Shown: positions 39,001 through 50,704 of the stretch, one piece after another | Position numbering within the stretch: the first letter of the stretch is position 1 | Layout of the letters: every line of letters starts with the position of its first letter | Origin: Yamagishiella unicocca | Lineage: Eukaryota; Chlorophyta; Chlorophyceae; Chlamydomonadales; Volvocaceae | Direction: 5' to 3' | Assembly (NCBI GenBank): GCA_003116995.1 | Contig: BDSL01000002.1 | Location: forward strand, 434,001-498,000 | Length of the DNA stretch: 64,000 nucleotides | Made by a program: the position numbers and the translations under genes | The notes under the pieces: generated by a model | The model's input: the letters and a program-made list of their open reading frames with translations, nothing else | What the model was told of the DNA's origin: nothing | Databases searched by the model: none

Positions 39001-40074
39001 CGGTGTGTTGGTGACAGCCACGTCGATGTGTTCGCAGGGTGCGGGTACTGAAGGCGTAGGTAGGGTTGTCGCGTGGTTGTCGCGCGGTTTCAGAGCTTGT
39101 AGGTCAGGCGTTGCACAATCGATTCGTTCTTCGTTCATGGCCGGCCAGTGGCCTGGACGCTAGCCTTACCTCGCTAGCCGCCGCGATGCACCGTGGATTG
39201 CACACCTACCAGGGTAGATCTCTTGACAGCTCTGGACGTTTGGCCGAGCTTGCTGCGCCTTTGTATGTGTGGACGTGCATTGGTTGCGTGTGTGGCGCTC
39301 AAGGGCGCAACGAACATACGTTAATTGTTAGATTCCCGATGGTTCATGTCTCGTCGCCGTTGACTCATTTGCTGCCTTATCCCACCTGGCATGACATGGC
39401 GTGCGTCAGCAGACACAGTACGTGCCTACGGCACACGGGAATGTGGCAAGCAGCACCACACACACACACACACACACACACATGCCATCAAACGAGACAA
39501 CCAGGGCTGAAGGATGGATGGTGCGCACACCGGCCCGCTTGGACCAGGCCGCCAGCAGCACACGATGGAATACCGTATCTGCCGTGCCCCGCCGTGCCCA
39601 AAGCATCCTCTCTGGCGAGGCGAACGGTTCCAACATGCCACGACAGCCGCGAGCATGCATCACGGTACGCTGACAGCTGCACTGCAGCTGTGGGCCGCGC
39701 TTCTGCCGGAAGGTACCTCCGTATCAGACGACCGAAGTTGTAGCACCTTGCGGAGCTCATGAACCTTAAGATGTTACTGTCCGTATAGTTCATGCCGCGT
39801 GGTGCAGCATTTGTGGCACACGACCAGCGCCCATACGCCGCCGCGCTTCCCGCCGGCACTCAATGCCTACTCTGCCCAGACCAACGCCGACCTCTATTAA
39901 ACCAACCAGCACCACTCCTCCTCTGCCCAGACCAACGCCGACCTCTATTAAACCAACCAGCACAGTCGCTGAGCTGCAGCTGTATACTGCCTGGGGATAA
40001 TCACCTTCACGCACATCCCAGAAGCACTGCGTGCTCGCCTCCAGGCTTGCCAATCGTAAGATGGGTAATTGGCC
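39001..40074. other. Convergent 3' region between TGH and ASCC2
   Basis: No supported gene. It holds a (CA)n run at 39458-39482 and a 51-bp tandem duplication (starts 39871 and 39922, containing CTCTGCCCAGACCAACGCCG). Probably the two 3'UTRs. Confidence 0.5.
39871..39968. repeat. 51-bp tandem duplication
   Basis: Two copies with period 51; shared core of about 42 bases includes GACCTCTATTAAACCAACCA. Confidence 0.9.
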
Positions 40075-43000
40075 CTAAAACATCCCCTGCTTGCGTAGCG
40101 CCCGGTCTTTCCGGTGGTGGTTGGCAACCGCTGCTTTATTCTTCTCGTTCCGGTCCTGCTGCCGTCGGTCGACACCACCTCCGCCGTCACCGCCGCCACG
40201 GCCCCCGCCGCGCCCACCGCCGCCGCCGCCCCTGCCGTTGGCTCCGGAGCCGCCAGGCCCCCCTTCATCCTGGCTGCCGTCGCTGTTGCCCGCAGCCTGC
40301 TGTTGCTGCGGCTGCCGCATAAGGCCCTTGTTGCCTCCGGGCCCCAGCCCGTGAATGGCCTGCAGTGTGTGGGACGAGTCCCCGGGCGCACGCACGGTGG
40401 CGAAGTGTCAGTCCCAGCCGCAGTGAGCTCAAGCGTAAGTTGCGGGTGACGGTGGGAGCGTGCGGTGCGAGACTGAGGCCTTGTCGGCTGGTGGGCCGTG
40501 ACGCAGCCAAACATTGAGTTTGGCACGACGACGGAGACGGGTGCTGCGGAAGCGGACCATGTCTCTACATAGTCACACCGCATCGGCGCAAGGGAACTCG
40601 GCGAAAGGCACCCCCCCCCACTTTGGTCTGTTCTAAACGGTTTTTTCGGGCATCCACGGGTCTTCCTCGAACCCCCCTAGGGTCCGACCGCGAACCGGAC
40701 AAACCACAATCGCGGCTGCGTGCCCGAAGCACGAGTGCCGGGCAGGGCGACACGTGGGTCGCCCGCGCGCGAGGCGCGCATCAGCGTCGCGGTGATGGCC
40801 ACATCAGCCCTAAACCCCTGCCGCTGCGCCACCATCGCAGCACCCCGCCACTCCAGCAGCACCCCGCCACTCCAGCAGCACCCCGCCACTCCAGCAGCCG
40901 CACCCACCATGGCCGCCTGCTGCGCCGCGTCCAGCACCGCGTCCGCCTCCTGCCGGTTATTGACCAGCTGCGACCCCTCCTTCGCGTAGTTGTAGATCTT
41001 GCCGTCGAGCACCCACATGCGGTCGCCGCCGGCCGCACCCCGGCCGCCGCCGCGACCGCCCCGGCCGCCAGCCGGCCCAGGCCCCGCCCCGCGGCCGCCG
41101 CCTGGGCCCCTTCCTCCCGCAGGGGCACCCGACCCGCCGGCAGGCACCTGCGATACAAAGGTAGGCGCACGACGTGAAGCCGCCGCCGGGGGCCCTCCAT
41201 CCTGCCTGCCCGCTGCGGCCGCTGCGGCGGCAGCCGCCGCCGCCGCAGCGCTCCCCGCGGCCCCCGCTGCCGCCGGAGAGGTTGTCGCCCCAACAGACGG
41301 CGGCGGCCGGCCGCCGCCTCTCGCCGCCGCCCCCGCCGGGTCCCCACGGCTAGGAGTCGCGCCGTAGGTGCTGGTGGTTGTGACGGGCCCTCGGCTGCTG
41401 TACGACGCGTCGTTGGGCTCGTCGTTGTACCCCTGTCCCCCGCCTGCCGCCACCATCGCCCGCATGGGTCCGCCCAGGCGGCTGGCTCCGGGACCACCGG
41501 CACCGCGACCCCGCCACCGCCTGTCGTCGTCCTCGCCCTCGGCGTCAGCCACTCCGTCGGCGCCGCCGGCGGACAAGTCGTCGAACGAGTCGTCGTACTC
41601 GTCGTCGTACTCCCACTGCAGGTCATCCCCAAGCCGTGACGTCAGCGCCTTGACCTCCTTGTCCATGCGGTCCAGGACTTTGAGCGTGCCGCGGTGCAGC
41701 CCGCTGCCCCCGCCGCCGCCCCCGACGGCGGTGCGCCAGAAGCCGCTTGGGGGAGGCTTCGATATGGGGGCTGGTGCAGGTGACGACGCCGACAGCACCG
41801 CCAAGGAGTTCCAGGACGACATGGCGGCAAGGGCATCCGGAGGCGGCGCTGAGCCGGAGCCGGAAGGCCCTGCCCCAGATCCTGCCCCAGATCCTGATCC
41901 AGATCCTGCCCCATATCCTGATCCAGAACCAGAGGGCCCGCCGACTGCCTGCTGGGTAGGAACAGTTGTGGGTGGCGGTGGGTGGCGGTCGTGCGGGAAG
42001 CCACGGCCCGGCAAGGAGGCACGCAGGGCCTACACGGACCGCCCCGCGGTTCTTGTTCGTCCGTCCTGTCGAGTTTGCCATCTATAACCCTCATACTATT
42101 TTTCGATGCCCTAGGGCTATCAAGCGCTTATACACCCGGCAAATACCCCAGCCGGCGAAAGCAGGCTGCCTTCCCTGGTCATCTCATCTCATGTCACATG
42201 TCATGGTAGACCCCAGGGCAATTGCCCTCCCAAAGCACTATCGTGCCCGAAAGCACCTGTGCGGCAGCGCCCCAGGCGGCCAGCTTCGTGTCCAGCCGCG
42301 CCAGGTGGGGCGGCAGGTTGCCCTCCAGAAGCACGTTGATGACCTGCCAGCCGCGCCGGGTGGCGAGAGGGAGGGGGTGTCGATGTGCGGGGAGTGTGAT
42401 GGGGGGGGGAGGTGCCTGGTGCCGGGGAGTGTGATGGGGGGGGGGGTGCCTGGTGAGAGGTAAGCCGCAGACGCGAAGGGTGAAGGTGGTGGTGGCGGCA
42501 GTACCCGAGTGCGGCCTCATGGTGCATGTCGGCAGGGAGCTGCATGTCGGCAGGGAGCTGCATGTCGCAAAACCGTCGAATGTAAAACCCCGGGGGCATG
42601 CGCACCTGCTCCGGGTTGTTGCCGTACGACTCCAGACAAGCCGCCAGGAAGCCGTCCCCGTAGTCGGGCAGCAGGTCCTTCACCTGACTGATCAGGGAGG
42701 CGCGCTGGGCGGCCGCAGCGGCATCGCTGGGGCCCGCTCCGGAACCCGACGGCCCCGCCCCGGAACCCGACGGCCCCGCCCCGGAACCAGATGGTCCCGC
42801 TCCGGAACCCGACGGCCCCGCTCCGGAACTGGACGGCCCAGCGCCTGAACCCGATGGCCCAGCGCCTGCGGAGGACGTGGATGCCCCCGCGGCGCCCGCT
42901 TGGCGGCGTTGATTTCGGACGCGATCCATGACCCGTGGGTCGCCGCCTATCAGGGCTAAGAGGTAGTCGAACTGTGCGTCGTCCAGCAGCAATGTGCCCT

Positions 43001-46000
43001 GTGGGTGGGTTGGGTGAATCGGCGCATCGGGGGGTCAGTCGGGCGGTGAGGAAGGCGGGGCCTACTTGGGGGTACCCTGTGCTACGGGGCAGGCAGACAC
43101 TTGTGGCGCAGGACTGCGGAGGGGCTGCCAGGGTCGACAGCTAGCGACCCCGGCGAGAGAGCCGGAGCAGCGGAGTGCGACACTCACAACCCCACACATG
43201 AGTGCGCCTCTCATAACCCCACACATGAGTGCGCCACTGCAGCCAAACACCTGCGCTTTCCTTGCAGACCTCGCCGCATGCTCGTGACCCCTTCTTCCTC
43301 CCCCGCCGTTTCAACGAAGTCCCCCCCGGGCACCTCCTCGCCCGCGTCGCGTCCCCTCCTCTGATCATGATGCCAGCCCCTCGACACGCCACAGCCTCCC
43401 TCCCTCCCTCCCTCCCTCCCTCCCCCCCAACAATCCTGTCCCGTTGCGTAAAACGGTTTTTATTCATCCCCCCACGGGTCTTCCTCGAAACCCTCCCCCC
43501 CACGGGTGCAGTGCGGTCTCAGCCCCTTCCCTCCCTGGACACCCACCTCCACCACTGCCGCCGCCACCTGGGCGTCCAACTGGTGCTCGCGAGTGAGCAG
43601 CCCCAAGAAGCCACCGCCGCCGCCGCCGCCGTCGGGCCCGCCGGCCACTACGCTGGCGGACGACACGGCCATCATCAGCGACATGAGCTCGTTTCCGCGC
43701 ACCTCCGCCACCTGCCCGCCACCAGCGCCCACGACATGGCACCAGGAGGGGTTCGAGGGAAACCCGTGGATGTCCGAAAAAACCACCAGGAGGGGGGGGT
43801 AAGGAGGCACTGCCAGGGGTGTGCGAGTCCAGGCGGCCCCAGGCACATTGCTCGCCCCTAATACCCAAGCCGGACGCCTGGCAGCCTACCCGTGTCTAAG
43901 AAGCTCCGAGCCACGTCCCGCGTCCTGTGCTGCGGACGCTATGCTTCTTGCAACGAGCCCCCGACACATTCCCCGCCCTGGCAGCCCGCGCCTGAAAGAT
44001 ATGCACAGTCTCCTCAGGATACACACACGCACACTCAGAAGCAGACGCAGAAGCACACGAACACTCGCACCTGCGGCGTGGGCTTTGGCTCGCGTCTCCC
44101 GCCTGGCGTCACCGCACCACAGCTGCCGTACATTAGGAGCAGAAAGCCCAGCCGGCGGAACCCAACCGCCAACTGCCGCAGCTTGTCCGCCACATGCACC
44201 CCGCCGCCGTCCGCTCCCGCCTTCCCGGCCTGCTGCTGCTGCTGCTGCCCCGTGCCGGGCTGCGAGAAGACCCGCGACAACTGCGGCAGCAGCCGGTCGT
44301 GGGCGGACGCCAGCGTGGTGAGCAGCATGCCGTGGTCCGGCTGTAGCAGCGCGCCTGCTGCAGGGCTGTAGCAGGCCACGAAGGCCGCCAGGGTCATTGC
44401 GGCGTCACGCAGGTAGTCCACCGCGTCTGTGGCCATGGGGGCGGGTATGCGAGGAAACCCGTAGGTCGGGGTTCGAGGAAGACCCGTGGATGCCAGAAAA
44501 TACCCGTAGGTCGGGGGGGCATAAAAACGTACCGTATACGCGACAGGGACAGGATAGTTGGCGCATGGTCGTAGGTCGGGGGCGGAGAAGAGGGGGAAGG
44601 GGAGGGGCCGCACGATGAGGAGCGGTGGCGGTGATCAACGCCCTCGCCCCTCGTGCCTGATCACAAATCCCTCGGCTCGGGTCGCTCCTTCGCGCGCCTC
44701 GCTTTGTTCCAGTCACCAGGTCCCGCCCCCTCCCCAGCATCTGGCCCCACCCTTCAGCTCCTTGATGGGCGCGGCCGCAGCGGCGGCCCCCGCCTTGAGC
44801 GCCCGGTCGGCAGCTGCCCCGCAGCGCGCCACCACCTCCGCCAGGTTGCCCACCAGGAGGGGCGCAGAGGCGGCCAGGTCGTCGCTGTATCGCGGCTGCA
44901 GCTCGAACACCTGCCCGGGGGGTTCGAGGGAGACCCGTGGATGCCCGGGGGGTGGGGGTAGGTGGGGAGGTGAGGGGCCAGCAGGGGGCGTCGCCGCAGC
45001 CACCACCAAACCATAGCGTGCAACGACTAACGACGTGCCTGGCTCAGGAACTTGCGGGTCAGCTCCCGATTGTGCGTGCCGTACAGTACGGCAACGTCCA
45101 TGAGCTTGGGCATGTCCAGCAGCCACAGGTCGTACAGCAGTTGCGCCTGCTGGTCTCGGGGCGGGCCCCCAGGGTCGCGCTCGCGGGGGGTCAGCCTGCC
45201 GACAACCCCGGGGGGTTCGAGGGAAACCCGACAACCCCGGGGGGGGGGGGGGAGCATTGAAACCGGTAACGCGGCAATCGGGGGTTACAATAAAAGAATC
45301 GGTAACGCGACTGGGGAAATGTAGTTGGTGCAACCGGGGGGTTACAGGTAAAGAACCGGTAACCGGGGGGGGGGAGGAGGCCGGCGAGGTCGATGGACGG
45401 GGTTAGGCCAGGTCAAACTAGGGGCCGATGGAAGCTGCTACGAGCAGCGTACCGCAGTGACCGTGGTAGCCGGCCTCCTCCTCCTCCTCTTTGGCCGTCA
45501 GCGCCCCTTGCCACCCCGGTCAAGCCTCACCCTTGGCCCCTGTGTCCATCCCATCCTTACCTCCTCCTGACTTCCTCCCGGGCCCCCCAGCCGCCCCAGC
45601 CCCCGCCATTCCCTCACATTGGCATCCGCCCGCACGCGCCAAGCTAGCGACCGTCGCGCCGATGGACGAGCATCTCCCGCCCCCGGCCCCCGAGTCAACT
45701 GGGCAGTGACTAAATTGCAGTATGACTAGGTTGCAGTAGCAGTAGGCTGAAACCGGCGGTAGCAACAGCGCTGTCACCAGCCAATGCCCGCGCGCCCACG
45801 CCTTGCCGCCGGTAGAGTGCTACCAAGCGCCGTACACCGACATCCCCTCTCGTCGTACACCCCAAGCACCCAGCCACGTCCGTGGCTCACATCCGCAACA
45901 ACGCCATGAAGACCCTCCGGGCGAGCTGTTCGCTGGCGACCGAGGTGCCCTCCACCTCCTCTCGGAAGTCATCGTACACTCGCCTGCCGTACGAATAACA

Positions 46001-46560
46001 ATCACCCACAGCGGAGCAGGGGGTGGGTAATGCAGTGCGGCGCTGAACGGTGCGTCCCACGCCAACGCGTAGCGTGGCCCGCCCTTTTGGCGGCGTGGAC
46101 GGTCAATACACATGCTCGCTGTAGCACTACCCTTACGAGAGGCCGCGAGCGCGAGGGTTGAACAGGTAAAACCCCGTAACCACCACCGCAAACTGAGCTG
46201 CAAACGTAACTGTCTGTTTAGAGGACGGAAAGCTGGTCCTTCCTGCCTCGCTTTCCCTCCCAACCCCTGACCACCCGTTCCGGTCGCACCCCCCTCAACT
46301 CTTCCATCATGCCTGCCCCAACCGCAACAAGTGCCCCCCCATCCGCATCAAGCTCAGACAAACCTCTTATAGCGGAGGTATGTGTCCAGGCACACGTGCA
46401 ACGATTCGTCGTTCCTGACTATCGACCAAAACTCCGCTGCCGGCAGGCTAAGCAATTGCGCCAGTTCATCATTGATCAATCGGATAACTTCATCCGCTTG
46501 CCATGTTTGATTGTCTTTGGGCAAGAAAGGCAGGAAGCGGCCGCCGAATGGCCCAAGGAT
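40075..46560 (-). CDS. ASCC2: ASCC2, activating signal cointegrator 1 complex subunit 2 (CUE domain)
   Basis: ASCC2 binds K63-linked ubiquitin through its CUE domain and serves ASC-1 complex roles in alkylation repair and ribosome quality control. Exons: 46560-46364, 45983-45891, 45195-45039, 44910-44751, 44426-44113, 43711-43547, 42998-42606, 42343-42257, 41951-40908, 40359-40075 (964 codons plus a missing first exon). Matches to the family: FLPFLPKDNQTW; LSLPAAEFWSIVRNDESLHV with CLDTYLRY; YDLWLLDMPKLMDVAVLYG; IKELKDAVDYLRDAAMTLAA; LLDDAQFDYLLALIGGD; CUE domain SLISQVKDLLPDYGDGFLAA to NPEQVINVLLEGNLPPHL; YDDEYDDSFDD; C-terminal AVANHHRKDRALRKQGMF. The intron after 45039 uses a GC donor (CAG|GCACGT). 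Exon 46560 starts in phase 0 without a Met, so a short upstream exon is needed; an ATG at 46679 with a weak donor is one option. Confidence 0.88.
40630..40680 (+). repeat. Dispersed intron family A copy in ASCC2 intron
   Basis: AACGGTTTTTTCGGGCATCC then ACGGGTCTTCCTCGAACCC. Further copies in ASCC2 introns at 43449-43500, 43749-43790, 44466-44500, 44918-44950 and a fragment at 45208-45235. Confidence 0.85.
40842..40898. repeat. 19-bp tandem repeat in ASCC2 last intron
   Basis: Three copies of ACCCCGCCACTCCAGCAGC (starts 40842, 40861, 40880), immediately beside the minus-strand donor at 40907. Confidence 0.9.
42725..42865 (-). repeat. 21-bp coding repeat in ASCC2
   Basis: About six copies of a 21-bp unit with GGCCCCGCTCCGGAACCCGA on the plus strand encode repeated GPSGSGA in the linker before the CUE domain. 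Confidence 0.85.
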
Positions 46561-47254
46561 CTGCCGATCGGTAAGCAGCGACCGATAAGGCCGATTAGAA
46601 GGTTGACATTGCGATTACCAATCAGCAGGAACATGAGCTGACGAAGCATGCAAGGTACCAAGCGCGAACTCCTCGACATGATGAGGAGGCCTGGACAGCC
46701 ATACCTGCTTGCTGGGTGACGCCGTCATTTAACCTCTTAATTTTCTACCGGTATGTTAAATTGTCTCCTTCTGAAGCATAAAATATGTTGGTTGGTACGC
46801 GGTAAGCATGTCTACGTATGTTGCAGGGTTTTTTCTCCCTATTTAGGCACAGTAAATAAATTTTTCATGTGTTGAGCACCGGCAAGGATGGCAACATGGC
46901 ATGTGCCGACTCGTTGCCGCCGTACGATTAAGCTGGCCGCGAGCGGTAGTACCCTGTATGCCTTTGAACGACAGCTGTGTTCGTACTTTTTTCCTACATA
47001 AGAATTTATTTGCCTAGTCGGGCAGTTGGAGAACTCATCACACGGAAGGCAATGAGCCAATGACGGCTTGGCGCGAACGCGCCGTCGCAATCGCGACAGA
47101 AGAGCAACCCGCGCCTGTAACACGCAGCCTCTGTCCATAGGATTATCTTTCATGCACATGCAACAGTTGGGCACTTCGCGTTTGAGGACCAGTTCGTAAC
47201 GTCGTTGGAAGCCTTCTAGGGTTCCTGCGCTCTGTCCGTCACGTTCTTACTGGC
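46561..47254. promoter_or_regulatory. ASCC2/MYND divergent region
   Basis: About 0.7 kb between the ASCC2 5' exon and the MYND start. Lower GC than the genes, with AT-rich runs at 46735-46790 and 46840-46870. It should hold the missing ASCC2 first exon and both promoters. No named element identified. Confidence 0.45.
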
Positions 47255-50200
47255 ATGAAGCAACTCCCTGAAGAGGTAGCCGTCGCCTGTCGGTGCCTCC
47301 CAGAGGCGGCTAAGGCACTGCTCCAAGGCGACAAGGGCCCCGACGCTCCGCCGATAAGGATCATGGAGATTGACGACGTAGCTCAAACGTTTGCCACTAT
47401 TCTCCAGTCCATGGACTCGTCTGGTCAGTCATTGGCGGCCGTGCTGGCGTCCAACGAGTCTTTTCGCACGGCGCTCCTTGAGATTACTGCAGTCGCCGTT
47501 CGCGAGCGCCCTGGCAACCAGCCTATCGAGCGTTGGCGGCGTTTCAGCAACAATGTCCTCCACACCGTGAAAAGGATTTGTTACGTTCAGGCTGGTCCAC
47601 CAAAGCTGCCGAGTCATGTCGTCGTGGACTTTGGCCGCGCGCTGATGCGCATGCAGACGCTGCAGTGCTGCAGCCAGCGGCTTGCTGCCGCCGGCGCGGA
47701 TGCGACACAATTTTTGGCGGACACCTCCGCACCAGCGGAATCGCAGGTCGGCGCAGCACGAGCCGGCGCTGCGACAATGTTGCCGAACGTGCTACGTGAC
47801 ATCCACGCGGCGTTGTTTGCCTCGGCATGCCTAATTTGCGGCCTGTTGTCGACAGCATGTGGCCTAACAGAGGGAAGACGGGATCAGCCCACGCCATGCG
47901 AGCGCGAGCGGGTGAGACTGTCGTACATGACGGAGCTGGCGACCTGCTTACGGGACAGCTGCGTGCTGGAGCACCATGTGCGTACTATGCTGCTGGCAGC
48001 GCAGCTGGTGGAAGCAGCGAATGACGCGGGTTCACTACAACAAATGGTTTCCAATGGCTTAACAATTACCGTACACGAGTTCGTTACTTACATTGATTAC
48101 TTGCAGCTGAAGTTGCGATATGGTGGTAGGGGCACTGTGGTAGCACAGAGCGGTCTGCATGACGTACTGTCCGGCCCAAGCGTGAAGCATTTGGTGCTGG
48201 CGACGGGGTTGATGACCCTGTGCCAGGCCGACGGTGGCACCTCGTACGGTCTGCCGCTTGCGATGCGCAACCTGTCCTTTCTCGGCAGCGAGAAGGATGC
48301 TGCGACATCTGCAGCTGCAAACGGCATTGTTGAGCTGGAGTGTGGCCTCTTTGGGGTCATGGCCGTACTGTTGGCGGACCGTACGTGCAGCCCGTGCTTA
48401 GGCCGACGGGCGGCCCTAACGCTACTGTTTCGTATCGGCAGACTTGCGGTGGCGTCTGCACGGCTCTGGGCGGAAAAGGAAGCGGCTGGGGTGGCGCCTG
48501 GGCCGGAGGCCCTGCTGTCAGGGCTTGGCAGCGGAGGACGTTCACAGGGCGGACCGGCCACGGTGGCTTCCCGGAGCCCTAGCTCGGGGGCCGAGGAAGG
48601 TGCTCGTGGCGACGGCCAGCCCGTGCCGCTGCTCAGTGTGCAGCGCCGCTATGTCCTGGATAAAACCAGGGCTATTTGGGTAGCCATAGCGGCGCTGACA
48701 GGTGCCGATAGCCTTCTCGCGTCGGCCCGTGGACTCCCCGGCTGGGCGGCTTTCGCAGCGGACAGGTGGCGGCTGGCCATCAGCGCTACTGCAGACTTGA
48801 CGGGGTGGACCGATGAAAACCTGGAAACCCTGACGCGCCTACTGCGTCCTGAGCCGGGGACACTACTGGCGACAGGCGGTGAGCGCGCTTGTTATAATGG
48901 TGGACGGGCTGGCGCTTTACCTCACCGAGATCGACACTAAAAAGTATAGCGACATGCCTTGCCTGCCATTTAGCATCGCCCAGGCCATGCTGTCCAATTA
49001 TGGCTGCGTACCGCTGTCATAATGATTAGGATCGCATCACATGACCCCTGTGCTCGTTTCTTACCGCACTACTCTGTCGGTGTTGCCGGCTTTCCATCCA
49101 TCGCGTTCTCTGCTACCACGGTACCCGTACGTGACAAACAGCCAATTGGGTTTCCATTTAAGCCTCCGCTTGCCTTGCGCGATACGCTACAGAGGCCCTG
49201 TATCATCACTGTTCGGCTCCTTATGGTTGCAGGCGTAATGTTGTCAATCCACAGGGATTGCAATCACAGGCGCTTGTTGAGTGGCACTGGCCGTCTGCCT
49301 CACCCGCCCGTATCTGCTGTCCGGCCTGCAGGTACCGTGCCGCCCGACGTGGCAGCAGCGCTGGAGGGCGGCCTGCTGCCCTGCCTGGAGCGCCTGATAC
49401 GCCGCGCTGGACGGGAGCCCGAGAGTGCGGAGGCGCAGATCGTGTGTTGCCTGATGTCTCGCGACGATTACCCGTTCGGACAGCTGATAATGCACGGCGA
49501 GCTGCGCCAGGCAGCGGCGCTGGTTACCACAATGGCTAAGCTATTGCGCATTCCGTCGGATGACAGTGGCCTGGATGAGTTCATTGCACGATCGGCCAAT
49601 TTCATGTCCACCATACATGTCATGGCCTCCGTTCTCGCCGCCGCTCCCTCATGGCTGGCTGCCGCTGCCCAGTCGTCCGCGGCGGGCACACTGAGCGCAG
49701 CTGCCGGACAGCAGCTGGCGCTGGTGCTGTCGTACATGATGCACGAGTGGCTGCCGCAGCTGTTCCGCATGAGCCCTTGGCGCAAGCCGCAGCTCTCGCG
49801 TGCCTCAGGCTTGCTTGCAGCGCACATGCAAGGCGAGGGGATGACCTGCGGAATCCTCACGCAAGTGGCCTGGGTCCAGCTCATGTCGCAGCTTCCCGCA
49901 GCGAGCGCTGTCCATGGCCCGCCAGCTCCGGACAGCTGGCAACGGGCGGCGCTGCAGGAGATGCGGCCTGCCGCTACGCTGGGAGCCGCACTGCGTATGG
50001 AAAAGGACGAGCGGTGGCCCCCGCAGCAGGCAAGCGTCAGCGAGTCTAAAGGCGTCGCGCGACTGGTATGCCTCGCCGACAGCTTGTGCCTCGTTGCGCT
50101 GGCCCTCCCCGACGAGGTTCGATCGGCCGCTGCGGCGGCGCCCGCAGCGGCGGCTGCCGGCACCGGCAGCGGGGTTTGTGGCGTCACCGGAGGTGGCGAG

Positions 50201-50704
50201 AAGGGGCACGGGCGCGGCGGCGGCACACGGCGAGCGGGCGCTGGAAGCGGGGGAGGCGGCAACGTCCGCAGGGTCGCTGCTGCTCCTGAGGATGACGACG
50301 TGTCGTACTGGCGGCCGGAGCTCGTGCTCGCCCTGTCAGCGGACCTGCGGGCGCGGGGCCTCCACGACTCAGCGGCCGGTACGGAGGCGCTGGCGGCGCA
50401 GCTGGAGCTGTGGCGCGCGGGCGGCGGGGGGGACGTCGCCGAGGGGTCGCTGGGGGCCTTAGCGCTGGCGTTAACTCCAAAAGCTGACGCGGCGGCGAGG
50501 ATGCTGGTCTCGCCTGCGGAGGCTCGTGTCCTGCTGCCCACCTGCTCTTTCCCCGGCTGCACTAACATGGCGGGGGACAGCGAGGCGGACCTTGCGCTGC
50601 GGGCGTGTGCGGGTTGCGGCGCGGCGAGGTACTGCCGCCGAGAGTGCCAGACGGCGCACTGGCGGGAGGAGCACAAGGCTGCGTGCAGTGGCCAGCGCAG
50701 ATAG
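47255..50704 (+). CDS. MYND-type zinc-finger protein
   Basis: Two exons, 47255-48878 and 49332-50704, joined in phase 1 (GGC G|GT), giving 998 aa. The C-terminus (about 946-993) is a MYND finger: CSFPGC, then CAGCG, YCRRECQTAHW, EEHKAAC, with the eight Cys/His ligands in canonical order. MYND fingers bind short proline-containing peptides. The remaining ~940 residues are largely helical-looking (many Leu/Ala repeats) with no other domain I recognise; a Gly/Ala-rich loop lies at about 50145-50280. C-terminal MYND proteins of this shape form a large family in volvocine algae (established impression; the number of members is not known to me). The start ATG at 47255 is the first in the frame. No substrate or pathway can be assigned. 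The frame in 49022-49331 is intron read-through. Confidence 0.82.

Noticed and set aside
40677..42014. Single-exon 445-codon minus gene
   Set aside because: It is ASCC2 exon 9 (41951-40908) plus intron read-through at both ends; the ATG is not needed.
49022..49331. Separate gene starting at 49022
   Set aside because: This segment reads through the MYND intron; joining 48878 to 49332 gives a continuous protein in phase.
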